Shown here one piece after another: positions 7,268 to 15,907 of a DNA stretch of 43,921 nt. This stretch comes from a virus, in IMG/VR virus record IMGVR_UViG_3300046517_002700, positions 1-43,921 of that record; one strand, given 5' to 3'. The translations under genes were made by a program, and so were the position numbers. The stretch's first letter is position 1. Every line of letters starts with the position of its first letter. The notes under the pieces were generated by a model that saw nothing but the letters and a program-made list of their open reading frames with translations, searched no databases and had not been told where the DNA came from.

Positions 7268-8463
7268 GCGAGGGTCGCCAGGCGGTCGAGCGCCTCCTTC
7301 GATCGCAGCTGCTGCAGGTGCCCGTAGTGGTTCTCGATCATCTTCACGCTCGTGCCCGCCATCTTGGCCACGTGGAAGATGTCGAGCCCGCCCACCACGA
7401 GATCCGTGATGACGGAGTGGCGAAGCGTCATGGCTACCGTGTTGCGCGGCAGGCGCGCACCCGCCACGGCGAGCGCCATCGAGCGCTTCCAGTCCCAGGC
7501 CTTCCACTGCGAACCATTGGCGCGGTTCACGAGCCAGGCGCCCGGCAGCTTGCTCTTCACGCACTCCCTGAAGAATGATTGCGCCGCGTCGCCGAGCAGG
7601 ATCCTGCGCTCTCCCGTCTTGCCATCGATGACGAGCTCGCCCGTGCGCGCGTTGAAGTTGCTCGCCTTGAGGTCTGCCGCCTCGCCAGGCCGGAACGGAA
7701 TCATGTTGAGCAGCGTGAAGAACGGCCGCACCTCGGCGTCGGCGTGCTCGAGGAGGAGCTTCCTCTGTGCCGCGTCCAGGTAGAGGTCACGGCGCGTGCC
7801 AGCGCCCTTGATCTCCTTCAGCAGGATGAGCCAGGCCTGGTCGCTCGCAACAAAGCCGCAGTCCTTCGCCCAATTCAACGCGGCCCTGAGCGCGGTCGCA
7901 TTGCGATTGAATGTCGAGGGCGTGTGCTCCTTCAGCACGCGTGCGCGCCAGGCCGACACGTGGGCCTTGGTGAGCTTCGAGAGCTCGATGTTCGCGATCG
8001 GATCCGGCTTGAACACGCTGCTGCCGTCGACGCCGCGCCGGCGCTCACCGCCGTAGACCAGGCGCGTGAAGCGGCCTTCCGCATCCTTGTACGGGGCCCG
8101 GTCCTGCTCTTCCTCGCCGTCCTCGGCCTGGTCGCGCAACTTCGCGACGTAGGCGCGGCAGGCGTCGGCCACGGTGCCGGACTTGGGCGCCCCGCCGCTC
8201 TCGATGTGCGCGAACCACTTCTCGGCGTCGTCCCGCGCGGCGCGGTAGCGCTGCCGCGGCTCGAACTGCGCGTAATCGCCGAGCGGATTCTGCTCGTACT
8301 TCCCGTCGCGATAGATGCGAGCCATCCAGCTGCCCGCGCTCGTGCCCTTCGTCATCACGCGGTAGCCCAGGCTGCGGCCGTCGCCGAGGCTCTCGAAGTA
8401 CGGGTCGCGGCGGGGCTCGAGCGCCTCGCGCTTTTCGACTCTGCTCAACTGGATCTGTGCCAT
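7264..8463 (-). CDS. int: Tyrosine recombinase, phage integrase
   Basis: 399 residues from ATG 8463, which has GGGGGAGA eight bases upstream; an open extension to 8565 is AT-rich, contains the repeats of the attachment region and is unlikely to be translated. The N-terminus and a core-binding domain (about 95-210) precede the catalytic domain. Conserved residues are R258 (PFRPGEAADL), R348-H349 (TLRHS) and the nucleophile Y380 (MIENHYGHL). The first box II histidine is replaced (M345), a variation I consider tolerable in phage integrases. It catalyses site-specific integration and excision; the tRNA-Val gene 290 bases upstream is the likely target. Confidence 0.92.
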   Translation of the reverse strand: MAQIQLSRVEKREALEPRRDPYFESLGDGRSLGYRVMTKGTSAGSWMARIYRDGKYEQNPLGDYAQFEPRQRYRAARDDAEKWFAHIESGGAPKSGTVADACRAYVAKLRDQAEDGEEEQDRAPYKDAEGRFTRLVYGGERRRGVDGSSVFKPDPIANIELSKLTKAHVSAWRARVLKEHTPSTFNRNATALRAALNWAKDCGFVASDQAWLILLKEIKGAGTRRDLYLDAAQRKLLLEHADAEVRPFFTLLNMIPFRPGEAADLKASNFNARTGELVIDGKTGERRILLGDAAQSFFRECVKSKLPGAWLVNRANGSQWKAWDWKRSMALAVAGARLPRNTVAMTLRHSVITDLVVGGLDIFHVAKMAGTSVKMIENHYGHLQQLRSKEALDRLATLA

Positions 8464-8487
8464 CTGTTTTTCTCCCCCGAAGGCGGC

Positions 8488-8530
8488 GAGTATGAAAGTC
8501 GCCGCCGAGTATGAAAGTGAGTATGAAACT
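8488..8530. repeat. Three GAGTATGAAAST direct repeats next to int
   Basis: Copies at 8488..8499, 8507..8518 and 8519..8530 (the last with C for G at position 11). Starts are 19 and 12 bases apart, about two and one helical turns. They lie immediately upstream of the integrase start and share GTATGRAAGT with the tRNA-proximal pair. Best read as integrase or excisionase arm-type binding sites, which could also autoregulate int. Confidence 0.6.
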
Positions 8531-8574
8531 AGCCGGTCGTGGATTCCGATGGACGCGGGTGACACGTTTTATGT

Positions 8575-8587
8575 TAAATCCTTGATT
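8575..8587 (-). promoter_or_regulatory. IHF-type binding site
   Basis: On the minus strand the sequence is AATCAAGGATTTA, a perfect fit to the E. coli IHF consensus WATCAANNNNTTR. It lies between the two repeat clusters, where a bend would bring arm sites to the crossover core in a lambda-type intasome. The role is inferred from motif and position. Confidence 0.5.
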
Positions 8588-8717
8588 ACTCTACATCACC
8601 CATGGACGCCCGTATCCACACATGGACAGATTATACCGGTTATCGCGCCTTCACACAGCAATTCGGCGAAAATAAAGCGCCAATAAAACCAAGAAGTTAG
8701 CAGCACAAGCGCCGGAA

Positions 8718-8738
8718 GTATGGAAGTAGTATGGAAGT
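8718..8738. repeat. Two GTATGGAAGT direct repeats next to the tRNA
   Basis: Exact copies at 8718..8727 and 8729..8738, 11 bases apart, ending 16 bases before the tRNA. They match the int-proximal repeats at 9 of 10 positions (GTATGGAAGT against GTATGAAAGT). The shared motif in two clusters suggests one recombination protein binds both sides of the attachment region. Confidence 0.6.
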
Positions 8739-8754
8739 CCGGTGCATGAAAGCG

Positions 8755-8829
8755 GGGCCCTTAGCTCAGTGGTAGAGCGCTTCCTTCACACGGAAGAGGT
8801 CGCTGGTTCGATACCAGCAGGGCCCACCA
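8755..8829 (+). tRNA. tRNA-Val (anticodon CAC)
   Basis: A complete cloverleaf can be drawn: acceptor GGGCCCT with AGGGCCC, D arm GCTCAGTGGTAGAGC, anticodon stem CTTCC/GGAAG with loop TTCACAC, and T arm GCTGG-TTCGATA-CCAGC. Discriminator A8826 is followed by an encoded CCA at 8827..8829. The anticodon CAC reads GUG (valine). All stems pair perfectly, so the gene looks functional. It is the probable integration target of the adjacent integrase. Confidence 0.95.
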
Positions 8830-8945
8830 CCCTCGCAATGCCCATTCGGGCAATAGCCGCACGCTCCCCATCGCAGGTACGATTTACCCTGCATCGAGCA
8901 CAATTTCGCGTGGCGCACCCCACCCGATTGCAGGAGTCCGACGAC

Positions 8946-9275
8946 ATGCTCCATTGCATGCCCGTGCAGGTGAGCCCGCACGAATACGACCTGGTCGTGA
9001 TCGCCGACGAGTCGACGATCGAGCGGATGCGCCGGCACGATCCGGCCATCTTCCAGATGGACAAGATGCCGCCGCCGTGGCCGAATCTCAGGCTGCGCAG
9101 CGCCTACTTCTGCTTCGAGGACAGCCCCGGCATCGAGACGCTGAAGAGGCTCCTGGACCAGGGCGCGATCAGCGAGGCGCGCCGGTTCCTCCTGCGCGGC
9201 TTCCAGGAGCGCCCGGACCTGGGCGACAGCGACGACCCCTACCGCAGCCCCGACGACAAGAGGCGGCTCAACTAG
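8946..9275 (+). CDS. Hypothetical protein between tRNA and tail spike
   Basis: 109 residues from ATG 8946, with CAGGAG (8931..8936) nine bases upstream; the longer open frame through the tRNA is not coding. The protein is charged with an acidic C-terminus (PDLGDSDDPYRSPDDKRRLN). It contains FCFEDSPGIETLKRLLDQGAISEARRFLLRGF, written here only as its start and end: FCFEDSPGIE near residue 55 and RRFLLRGF near 80. No domain is recognised. Its stop overlaps the spike gene's stop in a CTAG. The only plus-strand gene between int and YkgJ, it may be expressed in the lysogen. Confidence 0.65.
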   Translation: MLHCMPVQVSPHEYDLVVIADESTIERMRRHDPAIFQMDKMPPPWPNLRLRSAYFCFEDSPGIETLKRLLDQGAISEARRFLLRGFQERPDLGDSDDPYRSPDDKRRLN

Positions 9276-11602
9276 GCCGCGATCGTCCCGAATGTCTTGA
9301 GCACTGGTACCTGGTAGGCGACGGCCACGCCGCTGAACGAGGCGTTCGCGGGCGTGTCGATCGTGATGTTGAGCCCGCTCTTGCCGACGATGCGCTTGAC
9401 ACCCGGCACCCCCGCGATGGTGATGAACATGCCCACCTTCAAGTTCGAGGACGTGTTCACCGTGACGGCGACCGAGCCCGTCGTCGTGTTGGCGGTGACG
9501 CCGGAGAGCGGCGACGTGCTGAATGTCCCCGAGGTCGTGCAGATCCAGCCCTCGGTGCCCGCCGCGGCGGGCGTGTGGTTGTAGACGCGATCGCCGACCT
9601 TGAAATTGAGCTGATTCGGCATTGCGGTCGCGATCATCAGCCCCTCGAACTCGCGCTCGCGCGTGAGCATCAAGCTCGAGCACGGATAGTCGAGCGCGTA
9701 GATGCGCAGGCTCTTCAAGGTATAGCCTGCGAAGGCCTGGTAGCAAAAGGCCGTGCGCTGGGTGAGTGCATCGACCACGAAATAAATGAACGCGTAGGCG
9801 CCGGCGCCGTTCGAGAAATAGGAGCCCCCCAGCACGCCCGAATTCCACGTGAAGACGTTGAGATCCTCGCCGTACACGTGCGCGGGCGTGGGGTTGTCAG
9901 CGAGCAGCGAGCCGTCGGCCGCGAACGGCTTCACGGCGAAGTCCACGAGGTTGCCGGTGCCGCCCGTGTCGAAGAACGCGATGAAGCGCTTGTTCACGCG
10001 CGTGTCGAGGAAGCGCACCAGGCTCGCCGAGGTGCTGAAGACGATCACGTTGTCGTCGCCGCGCGTGACACCCGGCTGGGCGGGTGCCAGCGCGAAGGTG
10101 GAATTCGCCGTGTCGAATCCGTCGATGGTGTAGAGGTTGGCGCCGTCGTACTGGTTGATGCGCTTGCCGAGGTCGCCTGAATTGAACACCTCGTACGAGC
10201 GCGCCATGAGCTCGTCCAGGTAGGACGTGACGTTGTTCAGCTGGAATTTCGACGTGTCGACCAAGCCTGCGTTCGCAATGCTGGGGAACGCGTTGCCGCG
10301 CGTGGAGAAGGACGATTGGAAGAAGTTGCGATAGCTGTCGCCCACGACCTTGAGGAACGTGTCGCTGTTGCCCTCGCTCCTGATGCCGTAGCCCCTATTC
10401 CACGAGCAGTTGGCGGCATCGATGAGAACCGGAATCGCCTCGGCCGCCGGGTTGCCGTTCTGCGCGTTCACGAGCCCGAGCTCGCACGACGTGCCGAAGA
10501 ACTGGTTCGTGTTGCTGCCGTTGCTCCCCGTGCTGGTGATGTGGATGCCGTAGCGCGACTGGCCGTTGACACCCTCGCCGGACGCCACCGCGATCTCGCC
10601 GCCGAAGACGTTGTTGCCGTTCGCGTAGCCGGTGCCGACGCCGATCAACTCGAGGCCGTACTTGGCGCCGCGGAGCTCGCCGAGGAAGATGTGGTTCAAC
10701 GTGAAGCCATTGTTGTTGCCGAGGCCCTGCGCGCCCACGCAGAAGCCCTGCGAGCGGCGGATCTCGATGTCGCTCGAGGCGATGTTCGTGAGCACGATGC
10801 CCACATCGGCCGAGGTAGACCAGTTGGATTGCGTGGCGCGGCGCACGTCGAGCACGTAGCGGCCGTGGTGCGTCATGTTGTTGCCGCCGATGGTCATGCC
10901 GGAGATGGCGACCCCGGCCGCGCCCGAGACGATGAGCGGACTTTCCATCAGGACATCGACGTTCTCGCCCACGCGGATGCCGAGGGAGGAGAGGAAGGTG
11001 TAGTTCGCCGGGAAACGCAGCAGCACGCGCCGCTTGTTGGCGAGCTCGCTGCCCGAGGCGCGCGCCGATGCGGCATCGGCCGCATTCTGGATTCGCGCAC
11101 TGTCATCTGCGATGCCGTCGCCCACGGAGAAGAAGTCCGTCACCGAGAACTCCTCGCGCATCTTCGACTGCATGGTGCGCAGCACCGCGCCGTTGCCGGC
11201 CTGCAGGAAGTTCACGTTCGAGGAATCGACCACGGCGAAGGCCGACAGCGTGAACGTGATGCTCGAGGTACCGATCACCACGGGATCCACGGCGATCACA
11301 CGGTATTGCGAGCCCAGGCCCGACGCCGACACCACGATCACGATGGTGCCGTTCACGACGTCGCGCTGGCCGTCGAAGTCCTCCGAGCGCTGCCACGAGC
11401 TCGTGCTCGCGATGTAGATGCCGTTCACGCGCGTGTCGGCCTGGTCCTTCACGAGCACGCGGTCGCCCTCGGCGAGTGCCACGCCGCCCACGATCTGCAG
11501 GCCGGCGAGTGCGACCGGCGCGGTCGTGGCGGCAACGCACGGGGGCTTCACGGCGACGCTGGTGGTGAGGCCATTGAGGCGGTCGGTCACGGTCGCGGGC
11601 AT
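9272..11602 (-). CDS. Tail spike with parallel beta-helix
   Basis: 776 residues, start 11602 with GGAG seven bases upstream. Residues about 20-125 form a repeat domain common in phage tail proteins (GDRVLVKDQ...NGIYI). Residues 151-174 carry the pectate-lyase-like tailspike signature (EFSVTDFFSVGDGIADDSAR). A long Gly/Asn-rich stretch then fits a beta-helix. The C-terminus has a GDRVYNHTP...GWICTTSGT segment and a small beta-rich domain. It is last in the virion operon, the position of T7 gp17. Expected role: binding and perhaps cleaving a surface polysaccharide. No catalytic residues can be assigned by eye. Confidence 0.8.
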   Translation of the reverse strand: MPATVTDRLNGLTTSVAVKPPCVAATTAPVALAGLQIVGGVALAEGDRVLVKDQADTRVNGIYIASTSSWQRSEDFDGQRDVVNGTIVIVVSASGLGSQYRVIAVDPVVIGTSSITFTLSAFAVVDSSNVNFLQAGNGAVLRTMQSKMREEFSVTDFFSVGDGIADDSARIQNAADAASARASGSELANKRRVLLRFPANYTFLSSLGIRVGENVDVLMESPLIVSGAAGVAISGMTIGGNNMTHHGRYVLDVRRATQSNWSTSADVGIVLTNIASSDIEIRRSQGFCVGAQGLGNNNGFTLNHIFLGELRGAKYGLELIGVGTGYANGNNVFGGEIAVASGEGVNGQSRYGIHITSTGSNGSNTNQFFGTSCELGLVNAQNGNPAAEAIPVLIDAANCSWNRGYGIRSEGNSDTFLKVVGDSYRNFFQSSFSTRGNAFPSIANAGLVDTSKFQLNNVTSYLDELMARSYEVFNSGDLGKRINQYDGANLYTIDGFDTANSTFALAPAQPGVTRGDDNVIVFSTSASLVRFLDTRVNKRFIAFFDTGGTGNLVDFAVKPFAADGSLLADNPTPAHVYGEDLNVFTWNSGVLGGSYFSNGAGAYAFIYFVVDALTQRTAFCYQAFAGYTLKSLRIYALDYPCSSLMLTREREFEGLMIATAMPNQLNFKVGDRVYNHTPAAAGTEGWICTTSGTFSTSPLSGVTANTTTGSVAVTVNTSSNLKVGMFITIAGVPGVKRIVGKSGLNITIDTPANASFSGVAVAYQVPVLKTFGTIAA

Positions 11603-11614
11603 GTTCGTCTCCGT

Positions 11615-14600
11615 CTATTCGGTTTCAGGTTCGAGCTCGGTGCGGATCTTCTCCGTGATCTGCTCGATGGCCGAGGCGCGCTGCTCGGGCGGCAGCGCCA
11701 CGATCGCGGCGTGCCTGTGCGCCATCGCGAACGCCTTCGCGTAGACGCGCCGCTGTATCAGGTCGGGGATGTCATCCCACCCGGGCGAGTTCACGACCGG
11801 GGCGAGGATGTCGTGCGCGAGCTCGCCGCCGACTTTCTGGAACGTGTCGCGCTGCTCGGGCGTGAGCTCCACGTCGCCCAGGCGTCCGCTCCCACGGCCC
11901 ACGTGCGTCTTCTTCGGCGCGTCGGCGGCGCTCACGTCCAGGCGCGCAGCCTCGGAACGCACCTTGTCGGTCGATTCCCTGGACTCGGTGATGGGCGATA
12001 GCCCTCCCAGCCGCTCCTTTGTTTCCACCGGAGCGCCGAAGACGTCGCGCTGCGGCAGGAGCGTCTCGCGTTCGATGGGCAGGCGCGACTTGATGGCGTC
12101 GAGCATGCTGTCCACCTGGCGCACGACGGGATCCGTCATCTGCGCTGTCTGCGCCACGATGCCCGGCACAATGGAGCCCGCGTAGCTTTGCAGGAAGCGC
12201 GGGCCGAAGCGCGTGGGGTCGCTCACGGCGTTCACGAGCGTGGTGATGCCCTGCAGGAAGGTCTGGTTCGTGACGGCGTTGGCGAAGGCGGTCGCCAGCA
12301 TCTTCGGCGCCTTGTCCGCTTCGCCGTCCGTCACGTGGTCCCACGTCTCGGCCAAGTCGGCCGCAAGCCCCACCAGCGTGCCGATGGGCTGCAGCCGCTG
12401 GTAGCTGTAGTACTTGTCGCCGATCTTCACGCTGTACGGCTGCCATCCTGCGGCCTGCTTCACGCGCCGCTTGCCGGTGTCGGGGCTGCCCGCGCCGGTG
12501 ATGGCGCCGGAGAAGGTGAGCGCCGCGGTCGCCGCCATGAGGCTCGTGCCGACGGCCATCTCGGCGAACGCCTGGTCGCGAGCAGCACCTCCTTCCTTGA
12601 ACGCTGCCTGCCACTCTCCGAGTGCGGGTGCCGCCGGCGTGAGGCGCAGCATTTCCTTCAGGATGTTCGTCGGCGTGCGCACGAAGGGGATCGCCCACTC
12701 GAGGTGTCCCTTGCGTATGGCGCTCTGGACGCTGCGGCCGAAGTCGCCTAGCGGCGTGTTGAACGTGAAGCGCAGGCCCGCCGCATCGATCTGGTCCTGC
12801 ATCTGCCGCGTGGGCTCGGCGACGATTCGCGCGACGCGCTCCATGAATTCGCGGGAGGTCGGATTGAAGCCCTCGGCCGTAGCCTGGCGGGTGGCGAGCG
12901 AATAGGCCTCGCCGCGCTCGTTCATGGTGCGGAAGAAGGCGTCGGCAGCGGAAAGCGCGCGGAACGGCAACCCGATCACCTCGCCCGCCGCGCCGCCGAT
13001 GGGCTGCGCCTGGTAGTTCTCCGACTTGCCGAGCGTATCCTCGCCCATCCTGAATTCGGCGGCGGCCACCTTCGCCGCGTCCATGACGCCCTGCAGGTTG
13101 CCGAAGATGCGCGCCGCCGGCTCCATCGCGGTCACGCGATCGGCTGGGGCGCCGCGCACGACCCCGAAGGCTGCGGCGACCGAATCCACGATCGGCCTCA
13201 CGGCGAGGAAGGTCGTGTTGCCCATGATGTTCGCAATCTGCGTGATGGGGCCGGAGACGAGCCCTGCCTTCCACGCGAACACGATCTTCTCCCACGTGGT
13301 CGCGCGGGCGATCTCGCGCGCCATCTTCGCGGCCCCTTCCACCGTGTCGATTTCCTTCATCATCTCGGCGAGCTTCGCGGGATCCTTGCCGAACCGCTCG
13401 ATCAGGTCCTGGATTTGGCGCACGCGCTCGGCATCCATCGCGGTGTTCTTCAGGATGTTGAGCGCCCGCCCCGCTTCGGCACGGGCGCCGAGGAACTCGG
13501 CCTGGATCATGGCGAGGCGCTCGATCGAGGCGAGGAAAGCCAGGTGGTCCTCGGCGCTGGCATTGGCGCCCTTCGCCAGCAGCTCGTCACGCGCGCCCAT
13601 CATCGCCTCGGCCGCGCCGACGACCATCTGCTTGCGCGCGAGGATCTCGGCGGCACCTGCGGGCGTGCCGGGCTCGCGCGGCAGAAGCAGTTGCGGATCG
13701 GTGCCGCCGATGGCGTCGTTCACCATGCGCGCCGCCTCGGCGCTGGTCGCGGCCCAGTCCACCGTGCCCCGGCGCTGCTCCTGGATTTCCGCCTCGTACA
13801 CCTCGGAGATGCGCACGAGCGCGAGTTTCGTGTCCTCGGGCGAGTTGATGTAGTTGTAATTGACGTGCGTAGGCTGCGCGGGCTCGCCGGGGAGTTGCGG
13901 CACTTCTTGCGCGAACGGGCTCGTCGACACGTCGTACGCCTTCTCGCCCGGCACGATCTGGCGTCCGCGCTCCTCGGCAGCGGCCGGCTGGTAGGCGCGG
14001 GGAATTTCGTCTGCCTTCGCCGCGAACGCCGACTTAACCTGCTCGTCCGGCTTCAGCGCAATGTAACTGTCGCCGCCGCCTTCGGATTCGTTCTTGTAGA
14101 TGATCGAGTCATATCCCTTCTCCTCGATTTTCGCCTTCAGGAAGTCGAACGCCGCCTTGTTCTCCGCTTCGGTGTTCGCGCGCCCCTTGAAAAACTGGTT
14201 CGTAAATTCTGCGGCCTCGGCTTCGGAGATAATTCCGGCATCCTGCAACTTCTTCATCACACCGAACGGCTCTTCCCAGGAACCGTCAGGCAAGCGCAGG
14301 GGATTGTTGAATGTCAAGTCCACGGGCCGGACGTGCCCGCCTTCTCCCTCGACAGCGAACTGGTTTGCCGTTTCCGTCGAGCCGAAGTGCGGCCCGAGGC
14401 CCGTGCCAACGTACTGGTCGCCGAATTCCGTCGTGGTGCCGTGATACGCGCGACTGGTTCCTGGCGGCGGCTCGCCCTCGCCGGTCGATGGCGCGGCGGG
14501 CTCACTTTCCTTGGGTGGTTCGGACAGAACCTTCTTCTGAATTTTCACAAACCCCGGACTGCGATCCGGCACTTCCGCGACGTTTGCGATCTTCTGGTCG

Positions 14601-15904
14601 CGCATGAAGCGCACCATGTCCTCGCCGATACCGCGTCCTTTCGCGCCTTCCACCACGGCGATAGAGTCCATCATCCCGCGCTGGATGTGAGCCGCCCCGA
14701 CGACGGTTTCCCCATCGAGGACTTGCACGCGCGTATTGCCCGAGGCCGCAGCGTCGACGCGCACCGTGAGGTCGTCGCCCATCGGGACCGTCGACGTTGC
14801 GACGTCATCGTTCGTGAACGCACGCGGATCCTGATTCGCCCGCTCGAACATCGCTTGTCGAAAATCTGCTTGTTTTCCTGCCCACGCCTCGTCGGTCATG
14901 CCGGGTGGCTTAGGCGTATTGGCAAAGTTGGAGAACAGTTTTTCTACGGGTGTCCCCTCGCGCTGCGGAAACCCCATGCGATTGCCGTAGGACGGATATA
15001 ACGTCTCGTAGACGAACGTATTGTTAGCCGCCGCTCGTTCAAGTCCGGAATTCGGCGTCCTATCCAACAGGTCATCACGAATCGACGGGTCGCGCTGCGC
15101 ATCGGCCACGACCTTCTCGGGCGGCACGCCGGCCTTCGCGTACACCTCGCGCAGCTTGCCCGCGACGTGGCCCGCGCCCTTCATCCCGCCCAGCACGATC
15201 GCCGCGTTCAAGAAGTCCTCCGGCTCGGGGAGCTTGCCCTCGAGCGCCGCGGGGGCCACCACCATCGTGCCGAGCTCGGCCGCGGAGCTCGCCGTGCCGA
15301 TGATCGAGCGTGCCGCCGGCACCGACAAGGTCTCGCCGATGGCGGGCGCCACGACCTTGCCCACGGTGCGAGCGGCCGCGCCACCCGCGCCGAAGGTGAG
15401 CGCGCCGACGAGTCCTTCCTTGCCAGCCGATTGCAGCACGATGCGCGCGCGGTCGAGGAAGTCGGAAGCGCTCGTGATGTCGCCGCGCGTGAGCGCCTGC
15501 GTGTAGCTTTCGCGGATCGCCGCGGGCAGTGCGAAGGAGCCCGCACCGGCCCCCAGGACGCTTCCAACCGCGGCGCCAGGCACCGAAGCCACGGCACCAC
15601 CCAAAGCCCCTCCTCCGGCCCCTCCGGCGACGGCACCCGCGATCATCTCGGGGAGGTCTGCCAGCATGCCGGCGCCCGCCGAGAGCGCGCGCTCGTACCA
15701 CTTCGCATGCGAGGGATCGAGCACCACGTCGGGGAGCGCCGCGCGCGCAATGAGGCCCGTGGCCGAGCCCTGGTAGCCGGCCTGCAGCGATTCGAGGATT
15801 CCGGAGGCCTGGCGTTGCTGCGGGATCAGGTCGCCGAATAGCCCAGGTCGCGGCGCATTCGCGGGCGCCGCGTTCGATGGAATGAGGTCGTCGAAGGCGC
15901 CCAT
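11615..15904 (-). CDS. Giant internal virion (gp16-like) protein with ART and GNAT-like domains
   Basis: 1429 residues. Residues 85-130 are a glycine-zipper stretch of the kind that enters membranes. Residues about 378-455 look GNAT-like (VEGAKGRGIGEDMVRFM as cofactor loop). Residues about 485-628 look like an ADP-ribosyltransferase of the polyvalent-protein type, with RAYHGTT (H488), HFGSTETANQFA and a final SYIALKPDEQVKSA. The remaining 800 residues are mostly helical. Position after the 187- and 775-residue proteins and before the spike is that of T7 gp16, a protein ejected to form the DNA channel. The enzyme domains would be delivered with the DNA; that is inference. Confidence 0.8.
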   Translation of the reverse strand: MGAFDDLIPSNAAPANAPRPGLFGDLIPQQRQASGILESLQAGYQGSATGLIARAALPDVVLDPSHAKWYERALSAGAGMLADLPEMIAGAVAGGAGGGALGGAVASVPGAAVGSVLGAGAGSFALPAAIRESYTQALTRGDITSASDFLDRARIVLQSAGKEGLVGALTFGAGGAAARTVGKVVAPAIGETLSVPAARSIIGTASSAAELGTMVVAPAALEGKLPEPEDFLNAAIVLGGMKGAGHVAGKLREVYAKAGVPPEKVVADAQRDPSIRDDLLDRTPNSGLERAAANNTFVYETLYPSYGNRMGFPQREGTPVEKLFSNFANTPKPPGMTDEAWAGKQADFRQAMFERANQDPRAFTNDDVATSTVPMGDDLTVRVDAAASGNTRVQVLDGETVVGAAHIQRGMMDSIAVVEGAKGRGIGEDMVRFMRDQKIANVAEVPDRSPGFVKIQKKVLSEPPKESEPAAPSTGEGEPPPGTSRAYHGTTTEFGDQYVGTGLGPHFGSTETANQFAVEGEGGHVRPVDLTFNNPLRLPDGSWEEPFGVMKKLQDAGIISEAEAAEFTNQFFKGRANTEAENKAAFDFLKAKIEEKGYDSIIYKNESEGGGDSYIALKPDEQVKSAFAAKADEIPRAYQPAAAEERGRQIVPGEKAYDVSTSPFAQEVPQLPGEPAQPTHVNYNYINSPEDTKLALVRISEVYEAEIQEQRRGTVDWAATSAEAARMVNDAIGGTDPQLLLPREPGTPAGAAEILARKQMVVGAAEAMMGARDELLAKGANASAEDHLAFLASIERLAMIQAEFLGARAEAGRALNILKNTAMDAERVRQIQDLIERFGKDPAKLAEMMKEIDTVEGAAKMAREIARATTWEKIVFAWKAGLVSGPITQIANIMGNTTFLAVRPIVDSVAAAFGVVRGAPADRVTAMEPAARIFGNLQGVMDAAKVAAAEFRMGEDTLGKSENYQAQPIGGAAGEVIGLPFRALSAADAFFRTMNERGEAYSLATRQATAEGFNPTSREFMERVARIVAEPTRQMQDQIDAAGLRFTFNTPLGDFGRSVQSAIRKGHLEWAIPFVRTPTNILKEMLRLTPAAPALGEWQAAFKEGGAARDQAFAEMAVGTSLMAATAALTFSGAITGAGSPDTGKRRVKQAAGWQPYSVKIGDKYYSYQRLQPIGTLVGLAADLAETWDHVTDGEADKAPKMLATAFANAVTNQTFLQGITTLVNAVSDPTRFGPRFLQSYAGSIVPGIVAQTAQMTDPVVRQVDSMLDAIKSRLPIERETLLPQRDVFGAPVETKERLGGLSPITESRESTDKVRSEAARLDVSAADAPKKTHVGRGSGRLGDVELTPEQRDTFQKVGGELAHDILAPVVNSPGWDDIPDLIQRRVYAKAFAMAHRHAAIVALPPEQRASAIEQITEKIRTELEPETE

Positions 15905-15907
15905 CGG

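Larger units (their letters stand above)
8464..8829. other. Attachment-site-like region (int upstream region and tRNA-Val)
   Basis: This stretch between the integrase start and the tRNA 3' end holds no protein gene. It is AT-richer than its surroundings and contains two clusters of GTATGRAAGT-type repeats, one perfect IHF consensus between them and a complete tRNA gene. That is the layout of a lambda-type attachment site, with recombinase arm sites, a DNA-bending site and a tRNA core. The exact crossover core cannot be placed without the matching attB or second att site. Confidence 0.6.

Noticed and set aside
8464-8565. Longer integrase start at 8565
   Set aside because: The extra codons lie in AT-rich repeat sequence of the attachment region, while ATG 8463 has a strong ribosome-binding site.
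8742-8945. Extension of the small plus-strand gene through the tRNA
   Set aside because: The frame happens to be open through the tRNA-Val gene; CAGGAG before ATG 8946 marks the real start.
8830-8945. Short inverted repeats after the tRNA (TGCCC/GGGCA and GCAGG/CCTGC)
   Set aside because: Stems of five bases without a T-run are expected by chance in this GC-rich DNA; no terminator or promoter is claimed.
9272-11602. Diversity-generating retroelement, as in BPP-1
   Set aside because: The head gene order suggested BPP-1, so a reverse transcriptase, Avd-like gene and template/variable repeats were looked for; none is visible near the spike or elsewhere in the window.
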